DNA from: Hyphomicrobiales bacterium
Lineage (GTDB): Bacteria; Pseudomonadota; Alphaproteobacteria; Rhizobiales; Aestuariivirgaceae
DNA length: 6,282 bases
NCBI GenBank assembly: GCA_027067085.1
Contig: JAMOMM010000493.1
Location: forward strand, 1 to 6,282
Direction: 5' to 3'
Part shown: one piece after another, positions 1 through 5,605 of the stretch
Position numbering within the stretch: the first letter of the stretch is position 1
How the letters are laid out: the number at the start of each line of letters is the position of its first letter
Program-made: the position numbers and the translations under genes
The notes under the pieces: generated by a model
Seen by the model: the letters and a program-made list of their open reading frames with translations, nothing else
Database searches by the model: none
What the model was told of the DNA's origin: nothing

Positions 1-120
1 AAAACGTTCGAACAACTTGGCACCGAAGGCAATGTGATGATTTTTATCGGTGTTTTGACAGTGCTGAGCCTTGCAATCGCGTGGCGCATTAAAGTTGCAC
101 AAAACAAGCTCGGCTCATAA
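1..120 (+). CDS. C-terminal fragment of an unidentified membrane protein
   Basis: The window opens inside an open frame that reads 39 codons and stops at TAA (118-120). The visible peptide begins KTFEQLGTEGN. It then has one hydrophobic segment of about 18 residues (VMIFIGVLTVLSLAIAW, roughly residues 12-28) and ends in a short basic tail (RIKVAQNKLGS). This is the pattern of a final transmembrane helix followed by a cytoplasmic tail, as in many transporters and permeases. Too little is present to name a family, and the start lies outside the window. It converges on the M48 peptidase gene with a 58-bp gap. A 12-bp tandem repeat begins on its stop codon. Confidence 0.6.
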   Translation, partial: KTFEQLGTEGNVMIFIGVLTVLSLAIAWRIKVAQNKLGS

Positions 121-143
121 AACCTAGCCAGTAAAACCTAGCC
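118..143. repeat. Tandem 12-bp direct repeat overlapping a stop codon
   Basis: The sequence TAAAACCTAGCC occurs exactly at 118-129 and again at 132-143, separated by AG (period 14). The first copy includes the stop codon of the upstream membrane-protein fragment. The repeat fills the left half of the convergent gap before the M48 gene. It may be a simple local duplication; no function can be assigned from two copies. Confidence 0.6.
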
Positions 144-150
144 CGATAAC

Positions 151-196
151 TAAAAGCAAAGCCGAGTGGATTTACCGATTAAGTATCCGTCGGCTT
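151..196 (-). terminator. Possible weak intrinsic terminator of the DUF898-M48 operon
   Basis: An inverted repeat brackets the M48 stop codon: AAGCCGA at 159-165 pairs perfectly with TCGGCTT at 190-196. An inner GGAT (168-171) / ATCC (185-188) pairing shortens the loop to about 13 nt. Read on the minus strand, the hairpin is followed by a T-rich stretch (TTTGCTTTTAG). The stem has a small internal loop and the T tract is broken by a G and a C, so this is a modest candidate. It sits where the minus-strand operon would be expected to end, which is its main support. Confidence 0.33.
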
Positions 197-1282
197 GCTT
201 GTTTCATCGCAAATGTTTTTAAGTGCTTTCCATTCTAACGGCGTTAAAATCTCAACGGCTTGGCCTTTTGGAAGCGCTTTGAGTTTTTTGATGCGGTCTT
301 GCGTGCCCGGGTGCGTAGACAGTAACGACATTACTTTAGACAACGTGCCAGATTTTGATTTGGCCTTTTCTTCAAGCTTTTTGACACGGCCAAAAAATGC
401 AATCAAACCAGCAGGATCAATTTTTGCTTTTTCCATTGTCGTTTGTGCGAACAGGTCAGCTTGGCGTTCAGCATCACGTGAATAGCTCAAAATAGTAGCC
501 AGCCCTGCAACTTCGCCGATGGTTTGGCCATCACCGCCACCAGTGAACATGCCGATTAGTAATTGCAAACCAAGGATGCGGACTAAAGCCACCTCAGAAT
601 GGCGATGAAACACATGGCCAAGCTCGTGGGCAAAAACCCCCGCAATTTCATCTGGCGTGTCAGCCGCTTTAAGCAACCCACGGGTTAAAACCATTCGGCC
701 ACCTGGAACTGCAAATGCGTTCATGAGTTTCATGTTATAAACACGAACCGAGAAATCTGGCGGGTTATCACTACCAGCAGCCACTTTGCCTGCAAGTTTC
801 AATAAAGCTTTTTGGCCCGCAGGGTTGGTGCATTGCCGAGCATTTTTGACTAAACTCTGTTCTGTTTGGCGGCCCATGTTCTCGCGCCAAGTATCTGGCA
901 TTATTTTAGCTATTGTCTGTGGGGCAAGGCTCAATATGCTATAAAACAGTATGAATACACCGACCAAGATTGCAGCCGTCCATGCGATGAATTTTCCAGA
1001 GCGTTTTAGATTCAACCCACCAGACAGGTGAGGGGCCAACTCCAAAATCCGATTTTTGTGTTGTTCAGATTGAATAATCAACCTTGCCCCATGAACCTTC
1101 ACGTTCAATAAACGCATGGGCCGATTGGCGTGAGGGGTCTCTACCGCATCTAAATCACGATACGGCCAAACAGTACTTTGGATATTACTACCGACTATTT
1201 TGATACCATCATGGGCCATTTCGATTCTGACATCATGAATTGAGGCTGACTTGCCATCAAAGTATTGAACACTAGAAGCCAT
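179..1282 (-). CDS. M48-family zinc metallopeptidase with one N-terminal-half membrane helix
   Basis: The 367-residue protein carries the M48 peptidase signature. HELGH at residues 219-223 supplies two zinc-binding histidines and the catalytic glutamate. Glu272, in the downstream SRDAERQAD motif, fits the third zinc ligand. Other family marks are NAFA (188-191) just before the catalytic core and STHP...R near 322-330. Residues 1-95 form a beta-rich region with no recognised domain, followed by a single transmembrane helix (about 98-119). The peptidase domain is therefore probably held at the inner membrane; its position after a single helix would suit a periplasmic location, but topology is inferred. 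Relatives include periplasmic BepA/LoiP-type proteases that act in outer-membrane protein quality control; no TPR domain is seen here, so BepA itself is unlikely. The ATG lies 2 nt after the DUF898 stop codon, with a GGA Shine-Dalgarno-like element inside the end of that gene, implying translational coupling. The substrate is unknown. Confidence 0.93.
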   Translation of the reverse strand: MASSVQYFDGKSASIHDVRIEMAHDGIKIVGSNIQSTVWPYRDLDAVETPHANRPMRLLNVKVHGARLIIQSEQHKNRILELAPHLSGGLNLKRSGKFIAWTAAILVGVFILFYSILSLAPQTIAKIMPDTWRENMGRQTEQSLVKNARQCTNPAGQKALLKLAGKVAAGSDNPPDFSVRVYNMKLMNAFAVPGGRMVLTRGLLKAADTPDEIAGVFAHELGHVFHRHSEVALVRILGLQLLIGMFTGGGDGQTIGEVAGLATILSYSRDAERQADLFAQTTMEKAKIDPAGLIAFFGRVKKLEEKAKSKSGTLSKVMSLLSTHPGTQDRIKKLKALPKGQAVEILTPLEWKALKNICDETSKPTDT

Positions 1283-1284
1283 TG

Positions 1285-2427
1285 TTAGATTCCATCAATA
1301 TCGAAGGCATCCATCAATCCTTCGCCGCGTGATTCTAGCGCTTGTTGAGATTGCATAATTTGTCCAACATTAACCCAACCGACAACTTCGAGCCGATCAA
1401 CAAAATATTTAACCATTCGTTGAACGGTGAACGGTGCTGCAATACCCAAGGTGAAAATTACCAATAATAAGTTACCAAACCAAAGACCAACAAGGCTCCA
1501 ACCCGTTGCGTTTAAACGAAAGTGGGCATTGTCAAAGCTAGTATACTGGGCAAATAGAACCATTTCACGAGCTTTATAAAAACTCCAAATTACGCCAAAA
1601 ATAGCAGAAAATACCCCGATAACAACAAAGATAGTCAGTATGAAGGCTATGACAGCTGTCGGGTCAGCATCATTCATTTTTTTATCAAAACTTTTGAAAA
1701 ATTCTTGAAATCCCTCTGTGCCGCCCAAAGCGAAAAATACGGACACGCCAATTATTGCAATAATAATATAGGCCACAATAGATCCAAACCAACACGCAGC
1801 GTAGCGCGCATAAAGCGGGCCAGCACGTCCCCTAAACTCAAAAGGAGCGTCGCCAAATTTCATCTCGCGGGTAATACGTTCTTGTAGTTCTAAATTCATC
1901 GCAGGGTTAGACCACCCCATCGTTACGCCAGAGAGCAAAATCGTGCCAAAATAAAGCATTGAGTATTTGAAAGATGAGCCTGTCAGTCCGCCGCGAATGC
2001 CGCGCCATACTGTGCGAGATAAACGATACCGCCGTGCCCGATACACAGCCATGCCGTACAAAGCTAAAAAGACAAACATCAAAAGAAACTGAAAACTCAA
2101 AGCAGCCATTGGATAACCTGCTAATTGCAATCCATTGACCAACACGGCAAACGGTAAAAATACGATAAAGAAAATAACCACAGCACCTAGGAACAGCTCT
2201 ATCCCGCGGCCAGTATACTCTAAAGGTTCGCCATTGACGTGAACGCTTGACCAAACATGTTTGCGAACATCAGTTTTTGCCCAAAACCGATAAATGCCAA
2301 GAGTTAGAATCGAAAGAAGCCAATTTTTGATCGATAACCAACCTAGTCCCGGTTTCTCTTCATAGGTGATGGTTATTGTTTCGCCACCTGAAGGTTGGCT
2401 TGGAGCGGAAAAGGTTGTGTCTGTCAT
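1285..2427 (-). CDS. YjgN/DUF898-family polytopic membrane protein
   Basis: This 380-residue protein matches the DUF898 (YjgN) family. The diagnostic N-terminal stretch runs from LTLGIYRFWAKTDVRKHVW (residues 41-59) through NGEPLEYTGRGIELF (65-79). A degenerate echo occurs near the C-terminus (FTLGIAAPFTVQRMVKYF, 325-342), together with a middle FGDAPFEFRG motif (191-200), suggesting an internal duplication typical of the family. Hydrophobic segments lie near residues 33-48, 77-99, 107-127, 155-172, 211-235, 257-282 and 308-335, so about seven helices are likely. The function of DUF898 is not established. It is the first gene of a two-gene minus-strand operon with the M48 peptidase, a pairing known from other alphaproteobacteria, which suggests a shared envelope role. 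The ATG start at 2425-2427 has only a weak upstream element (ACGAG), but the conserved family region begins about 30 residues later, in keeping with this start. Confidence 0.9.
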   Translation of the reverse strand: MTDTTFSAPSQPSGGETITITYEEKPGLGWLSIKNWLLSILTLGIYRFWAKTDVRKHVWSSVHVNGEPLEYTGRGIELFLGAVVIFFIVFLPFAVLVNGLQLAGYPMAALSFQFLLMFVFLALYGMAVYRARRYRLSRTVWRGIRGGLTGSSFKYSMLYFGTILLSGVTMGWSNPAMNLELQERITREMKFGDAPFEFRGRAGPLYARYAACWFGSIVAYIIIAIIGVSVFFALGGTEGFQEFFKSFDKKMNDADPTAVIAFILTIFVVIGVFSAIFGVIWSFYKAREMVLFAQYTSFDNAHFRLNATGWSLVGLWFGNLLLVIFTLGIAAPFTVQRMVKYFVDRLEVVGWVNVGQIMQSQQALESRGEGLMDAFDIDGI

Positions 2428-2635
2428 GTGTCAACTCGTTATGGTGTTAAAGTTTACCCTAGGTTGCTAGGTATAACGGGGTTTCAATCAATGTACACCG
2501 CTAAAACACCGTAAAAATGTTGCAAATTGGTAACACCTGCGCTTTTTCTGCATCACTTCACGTAGTTTCTACTTATCATTCTTTTTCTTGCCTCAAAGCC
2601 TAAATATTTTGTCTGTATTGAATTTTTGGATCATT

Positions 2636-2658
2636 CACAACGTTGGGGCCACAATGTT
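2636..2658. repeat. Imperfect 9-bp direct repeat, possible operator half-sites
   Basis: CACAACGTT (2636-2644) and CACAATGTT (2650-2658) differ at one base and are separated by GGGGC, giving a 14-bp period. Tandem half-sites of this kind are used by some response regulators. The nearest genes are the ExoR-like gene about 190 bp downstream and the DUF898 gene about 210 bp away on the other strand. No regulator can be named. Confidence 0.3.
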
Positions 2659-2735
2659 CTCGGTCACAAGGCTACTGAATGAGCAAAGTGCGAACCAAGA
2701 TCAATTTTTAGATAGGCAACTAACGAAGCAGTGAT

Positions 2736-2760
2736 GCCACAAACCACAAAAATTTGTGGC
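2736..2760. repeat. Perfect inverted repeat upstream of the ExoR-like gene
   Basis: GCCACAAA (2736-2743) is the exact reverse complement of TTTGTGGC (2753-2760), with a 9-nt loop. The loop begins with a second copy of CCACAAA (2744-2750), which can pair with the same right arm across a 2-nt centre. The arm can therefore form two mutually exclusive pairings. No T run follows on the plus strand, so a standard intrinsic terminator is unlikely in that direction. An operator for a dimeric regulator or a structured mRNA leader are both possible. It lies 85 bp before the GTG of the ExoR-like gene. Confidence 0.5.
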
Positions 2761-2844
2761 GTGAGTTAACTGGTTGATGTGTGATTTAAGTTGGTTTGGG
2801 TACGTATTAGTACAGAAAATAACAAATGAGAGAAAAGAACTAAA

Positions 2845-3816
2845 GTGTTTTTGATAGCAACCGATAAAGCAAAACAACCGATGGCAAGTCCGTCGGCATA
2901 TTTGCGCGTGTTGTTGATGGCCATGATTGCTTTTTCAAGTGTTTTACTAAGCAATAGTTCTCAATTAAAAGCCGAAGGGTTAGGGTTTTCTACTCTAAGT
3001 CCTCCCAAATCTAGGTTTAAACTCCCAAACTTGGGCGATATTTCCGTTTGGAAAAACGATATGCAAAAAGCAAAAATTGCATATCGGAACCGAAAGTTTA
3101 AAAAGGCCCGCAAACACCTTCACCGTGCGTTGAAAAAAGGCAACTTTATTGCTGGTTGGTACTTAGGACACATCCATCGTTTAGGTTTGGGCGTACCCAG
3201 CAATCGTGGCAAAGCGTTTAAATTTTATCGTCAAGTAGCCCTTGAATATGATGATGCTGGGGTTCGCCCACGCATTTTCATGATTACACTTGATTCTCTG
3301 GTTCGGGTTGCTGATGGTTATCGCACTGGCATTAAATCTATTGGTGTCAAACGCGATTATGCACGTGCCATGAGACTTTACAAAAAAGCTGCTAATCGTG
3401 GTCATCCAGCCGCACAGTTTGGCATTGGCCGCATGTATCTTGGCGGGCAGGGCATTAAGAAAAACCCATCTCTCGGTCTTCGTTGGATCAACTTGGCGGC
3501 CCGTAAAAATTATCCTCAGGCATTAGCATTGCTTGGTGACCTTTATTGGAAAGGCAAATATGTCAAAAAACGCAAAGCTCTTGCCTTGATGATGTATATT
3601 GTCGCCACCAAAAATACGAATGAAGCTTTGCATCCCAATATTTATGACCGGCTTGACGAATTGTATAATAAAGCCAGTGAAAAAATAGCGGGACAAGGTC
3701 AGCGGCTTGCCGAGGATTGGTTGCAACGTTACCCCCCGCAGCGCTCTCGTTTTAACCAAACCCGTCGCCAAGCGCCAAATGGAGCTCTGGTTAAGTCTGT
3801 TAATACTTCAAACTAA
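2845..3816 (+). CDS. Secreted ExoR-like Sel1-repeat protein
   Basis: From the GTG start the protein has 323 residues; a later in-frame ATG at 2881 gives 311. Both include a signal peptide: a basic n-region ending in YLR, a hydrophobic core (VLLMAMIAFSSVLL, about 22-35) and a likely cleavage after LKA (41-43). The GTG has a purine-rich leader with GAGAG 12 nt upstream. The ATG has no visible ribosome site but gives a more usual signal length, so the start is uncertain. The mature part has Sel1-type alpha-helical repeats at about 75-131, 149-183, 184-219 and 220-253, clearest at AAQFGIGRMYLGGQGIKKNP (189-208). Repeat order and the DSLVRVADGYRTGI spacer resemble rhizobial ExoR, the periplasmic inhibitor of the ExoS/ChvG kinase that controls exopolysaccharide and envelope responses. 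Orthology is inferred, and no chvG/chvI is nearby. The protein is unusually rich in Lys and Arg. It converges on the LytTR gene. Confidence 0.85.
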   Translation: MFLIATDKAKQPMASPSAYLRVLLMAMIAFSSVLLSNSSQLKAEGLGFSTLSPPKSRFKLPNLGDISVWKNDMQKAKIAYRNRKFKKARKHLHRALKKGNFIAGWYLGHIHRLGLGVPSNRGKAFKFYRQVALEYDDAGVRPRIFMITLDSLVRVADGYRTGIKSIGVKRDYARAMRLYKKAANRGHPAAQFGIGRMYLGGQGIKKNPSLGLRWINLAARKNYPQALALLGDLYWKGKYVKKRKALALMMYIVATKNTNEALHPNIYDRLDELYNKASEKIAGQGQRLAEDWLQRYPPQRSRFNQTRRQAPNGALVKSVNTSN

Positions 3817-3829
3817 CCCAACAATTACT

Positions 3830-4594
3830 TTAAACATTTAGCGCTTTTTTGGCCGCTTGCAGTCTGCTGCGGCTGACAGGATATTTTTGCCCATTTTTCA
3901 ATTTTACAATCAGCTTGCCATCGCGCTTATCAACGTTTGCAACACTGTTTAGTGCGATCCAATGTGAACGGTGTAATTGAATGCCGTTGATCGCGGCAAC
4001 TTCATTTAAAGCATCGCTAAACCGCATCAAAACCATATGAGTGCCTTTGGACGTTGTTGCCTCAACATAATGGTCACTAACCGAAATTGAATAAAGCTCT
4101 TTGCCGAGATGAACAGGTAGCCGCTTCAAAAACACGGCTTGGTTTTTCTCACTATTTGAGGGCACTTTAGGGATTAACATGTAAATCACCGACGAGACGA
4201 CAAGAGAGATCGGGATGGTTAAACCAAGGTAGCTGAATATATTTGGCAATGCTTCAATGTTACCAAAAACCCAGAAATTAACGCCATAAACAAAAACCGC
4301 AATAAAACTGGCGATAACCAGACTGTGGAGAAGGTGACTTAAAAAGCTAGCTGGGGTTTTGTCCAAATTGAACTTTTTGCTCAAGGTTAAAACAATGAGT
4401 GCAATCGCATAACAAAATAAAATGATTCCAGCCCAATAGGGGATTCTCTCTAAAAGTGAAAGGTTTTCATAGGTTGAAAAAGGGCCAACAATTATACACA
4501 CCGCAACCACAAGGAAATACGAAACAATAAGCCGAGAGTGATCTAGAATCGGCTGTAATTTACGAAGCGTGAGTGGTAACCCGTTGTTATTCAT
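3830..4594 (-). CDS. Membrane-anchored LytTR-family transcriptional regulator
   Basis: The 254-residue protein has two parts. Residues 1-145 carry four predicted membrane helices (about 22-42, 51-71, 84-108 and 119-142). Residues 153-252 form a LytTR DNA-binding domain, marked by FLKRLPVHLGKELYSISVSDHYVEA (155-179), LMRFSDALNEV (189-199), LHRSHWIALNSV (207-218) and KLKNGQKYPVSRSR (231-244). LytTR domains bind DNA through beta strands and recognise paired short repeats. There is no phosphoacceptor receiver domain, so this is a one-component regulator in which the membrane part probably senses a signal or binds a partner. The ATG at 4592-4594 is the only suitable start before the first helix; AGAGG lies about 14 nt upstream, rather far for a ribosome site. 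The gene is divergent from the ABC exporter operon, making that operon and itself the obvious candidate targets. It ends 13 bp from the convergent ExoR-like gene, with no clear terminator between them. Confidence 0.9.
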   Translation of the reverse strand: MNNNGLPLTLRKLQPILDHSRLIVSYFLVVAVCIIVGPFSTYENLSLLERIPYWAGIILFCYAIALIVLTLSKKFNLDKTPASFLSHLLHSLVIASFIAVFVYGVNFWVFGNIEALPNIFSYLGLTIPISLVVSSVIYMLIPKVPSNSEKNQAVFLKRLPVHLGKELYSISVSDHYVEATTSKGTHMVLMRFSDALNEVAAINGIQLHRSHWIALNSVANVDKRDGKLIVKLKNGQKYPVSRSRLQAAKKALNV

Positions 4595-4635
4595 ATGCGT
4601 TTCACGAACCTCTAGTGCATTTTACGTATTGATGA

Positions 4636-4663
4636 TTGAGTTGTTTTTTAGCTGTCTTATGTT
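4636..4663 (+). promoter_or_regulatory. Candidate sigma-70-type promoter of the ABC exporter operon
   Basis: TTGAGT (4636-4641) and TATGTT (4658-4663) are separated by 16 bp and end 44 bp before the ATPase start codon. Both match the bacterial housekeeping consensus only partly, and AT-rich sequence makes chance matches easy. The pair lies in the 113-bp divergent region shared with the LytTR regulator gene, where that regulator would be expected to bind. Confidence 0.3.
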
Positions 4664-4695
4664 CATTTCACAAGTTTCAAATATCAAAACTTAAT

Positions 4696-4700
4696 GAGGA
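4696..4700 (+). promoter_or_regulatory. Ribosome binding site that sets the ABC ATPase start
   Basis: GAGGA lies 7 nt before the ATG at 4708, an ideal distance. It is only 1 nt before the nearby ATG at 4702, and it lies inside the longer frame that could begin with TTG at 4636. The site therefore argues for 4708 as the true start. Confidence 0.75.
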
Positions 4701-4707
4701 AATGCAC

Positions 4708-5577
4708 ATGGAAACAGTCGCAAAAATAATTGGTGTTACAAAAAGGTTTGGAAAAGTAACGGCGTTAAGTGATCTGACAATGGAAGTAAAACGTGGTCAG
4801 GCTGTTGCTTTGTTGGGGCCAAATGGAGCTGGAAAATCAACAGCACTTCGTATCCTACAAGGATTGCGCAGACCAACATCAGGCACCGCTGAGCTTTTCG
4901 GCTACTCCGCAGGCTCGCCTCAAGCCATGCAAAAGGTCGGTGTCACGCCTCAATCGGCTGACTTTCCAGATCAAGTTTCACCGCGTGAATTGATAAAGCT
5001 GGCAACAGCACACTTCACCGAACCACATTCCATAAACTATTTGATTGAAACGTTTGACTTAGAAAAAATCATTGATAGGCGTATCCAAGGGTTTTCAGGT
5101 GGAGAAAAACGCCGCGTTGCCTTGGCACTGTGTTTTGCTGGAAACCCTGATTTAGTCATTTTGGACGAACCCACAACAGGGCTGGATGCCAAAAGCCAAC
5201 TAGATTTTCAAATCATTGCCAAGCAATACATTAAGAACGGCGGCAGTATGATTCTTACATCCCACTATTGGCCAGAGATTGAAGGCATTGCCGATCACAT
5301 CACCATGATTGATGAAGGAAAAACCGTTCTCTCAGGCGCAATTGCAGACATTAAAGCAGCTGTGGGTTTGTCAAAAATTAGATTAAAAGTGCAAAACCCT
5401 GGACGCGTTATTACGCAAAGTTTCCAAAATGAAGGCCGTTATTGGTCTCTTGTTGCCGATGATTCAGATGAACACATCAGACAAATCATCACCAATGATG
5501 AACAGTTTAGCGAACTAACCATCACACCAATCGGACTTGATGAAGCACTTGATGTTTATCGCGCCGCTCAAGCTTAA
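4708..5577 (+). CDS. ABC exporter ATP-binding protein
   Basis: The 289-residue protein is a complete ABC ATPase that powers transport by hydrolysing ATP at the cytoplasmic face of the membrane. Motifs in order are Walker A GPNGAGKST (37-45), Q-loop Gln82 in TPQSADFP, signature FSGGE (129-133), Walker B LVILDEP (149-155) with catalytic Glu154, D-loop GLD (158-160) and H-loop His186 in LTSHYW. About 90 residues follow with no recognised domain. The sequence fits the ATPases that partner ABC-2-type permeases, as in the drug, lipid or peptide exporters of the CcmA/DrrA type. All catalytic residues are intact. The start at 4708 is preferred because of the well-placed GAGGA; the open frame extends upstream to 4636, but those extra residues resemble no ABC N-terminus. 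A permease gene begins 28 bp downstream, and a LytTR regulator is transcribed divergently. The substrate cannot be inferred. Confidence 0.95.
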   Translation: METVAKIIGVTKRFGKVTALSDLTMEVKRGQAVALLGPNGAGKSTALRILQGLRRPTSGTAELFGYSAGSPQAMQKVGVTPQSADFPDQVSPRELIKLATAHFTEPHSINYLIETFDLEKIIDRRIQGFSGGEKRRVALALCFAGNPDLVILDEPTTGLDAKSQLDFQIIAKQYIKNGGSMILTSHYWPEIEGIADHITMIDEGKTVLSGAIADIKAAVGLSKIRLKVQNPGRVITQSFQNEGRYWSLVADDSDEHIRQIITNDEQFSELTITPIGLDEALDVYRAAQA

Positions 5578-5605
5578 AGCCATCTATTTTCGAGAAAGAG
5601 TTCCA

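Larger units (their letters stand above)
2428..2844. other. Divergent intergenic region with small repeats, no confident gene
   Basis: This gap of about 417 bp must contain the promoters of both the DUF898-M48 operon and the ExoR-like gene, but no hexamer pair with good spacing stands out on either strand. It is AT-rich in the middle (about 2560-2630). It contains a doubled CTAGGT (2459-2472), an imperfect direct repeat CACAACGTT/CACAATGTT (2636-2658), a perfect inverted repeat (2736-2760) and two GTAC sites 6 bp apart (2800-2813). A 26-codon frame at 2654-2734 is discussed as a finding rather than called as a gene. No tRNA-like fold or mobile-element end was recognised. A 189-bp minus-strand frame at 2766-2954 overlaps the divergent gene and has no support. 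Confidence 0.5.

Noticed and set aside
195..485. Plus-strand open frame of 96 codons
   Set aside because: It lies entirely antisense to the well-supported M48 peptidase gene and resembles no family.
1907..2254. Minus-strand frame of 115 codons
   Set aside because: It overlaps the DUF898 gene in another frame, is rich in Cys, Arg and Trp as out-of-frame translations often are, and has no family signature.
2766..2954. Minus-strand frame of 62 codons across the start of the ExoR-like gene
   Set aside because: Part of it is the complement of the signal-peptide coding region; no ribosome site or family match is seen.
3181..3771. Two minus-strand frames (3181-3405 and 3523-3771)
   Set aside because: Both are antisense to the Sel1-repeat protein, whose repeats are clear in the plus-strand frame.
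3852..3873. GCCGC/GCGGC inverted repeat as a terminator for the ExoR-like gene
   Set aside because: It lies inside the LytTR coding region, has no T run after it on the plus strand, and is adequately explained by coding sequence.
4636..4707. N-terminal extension of the ABC ATPase beginning at TTG
   Set aside because: The ideal GAGGA site is 7 nt before ATG 4708, and the extra residues do not resemble an ABC domain; a candidate promoter lies in this stretch.
4793..4993. Plus-strand frame of 66 codons
   Set aside because: It is an out-of-frame reading across the Walker A and Q-loop region of the ABC ATPase.
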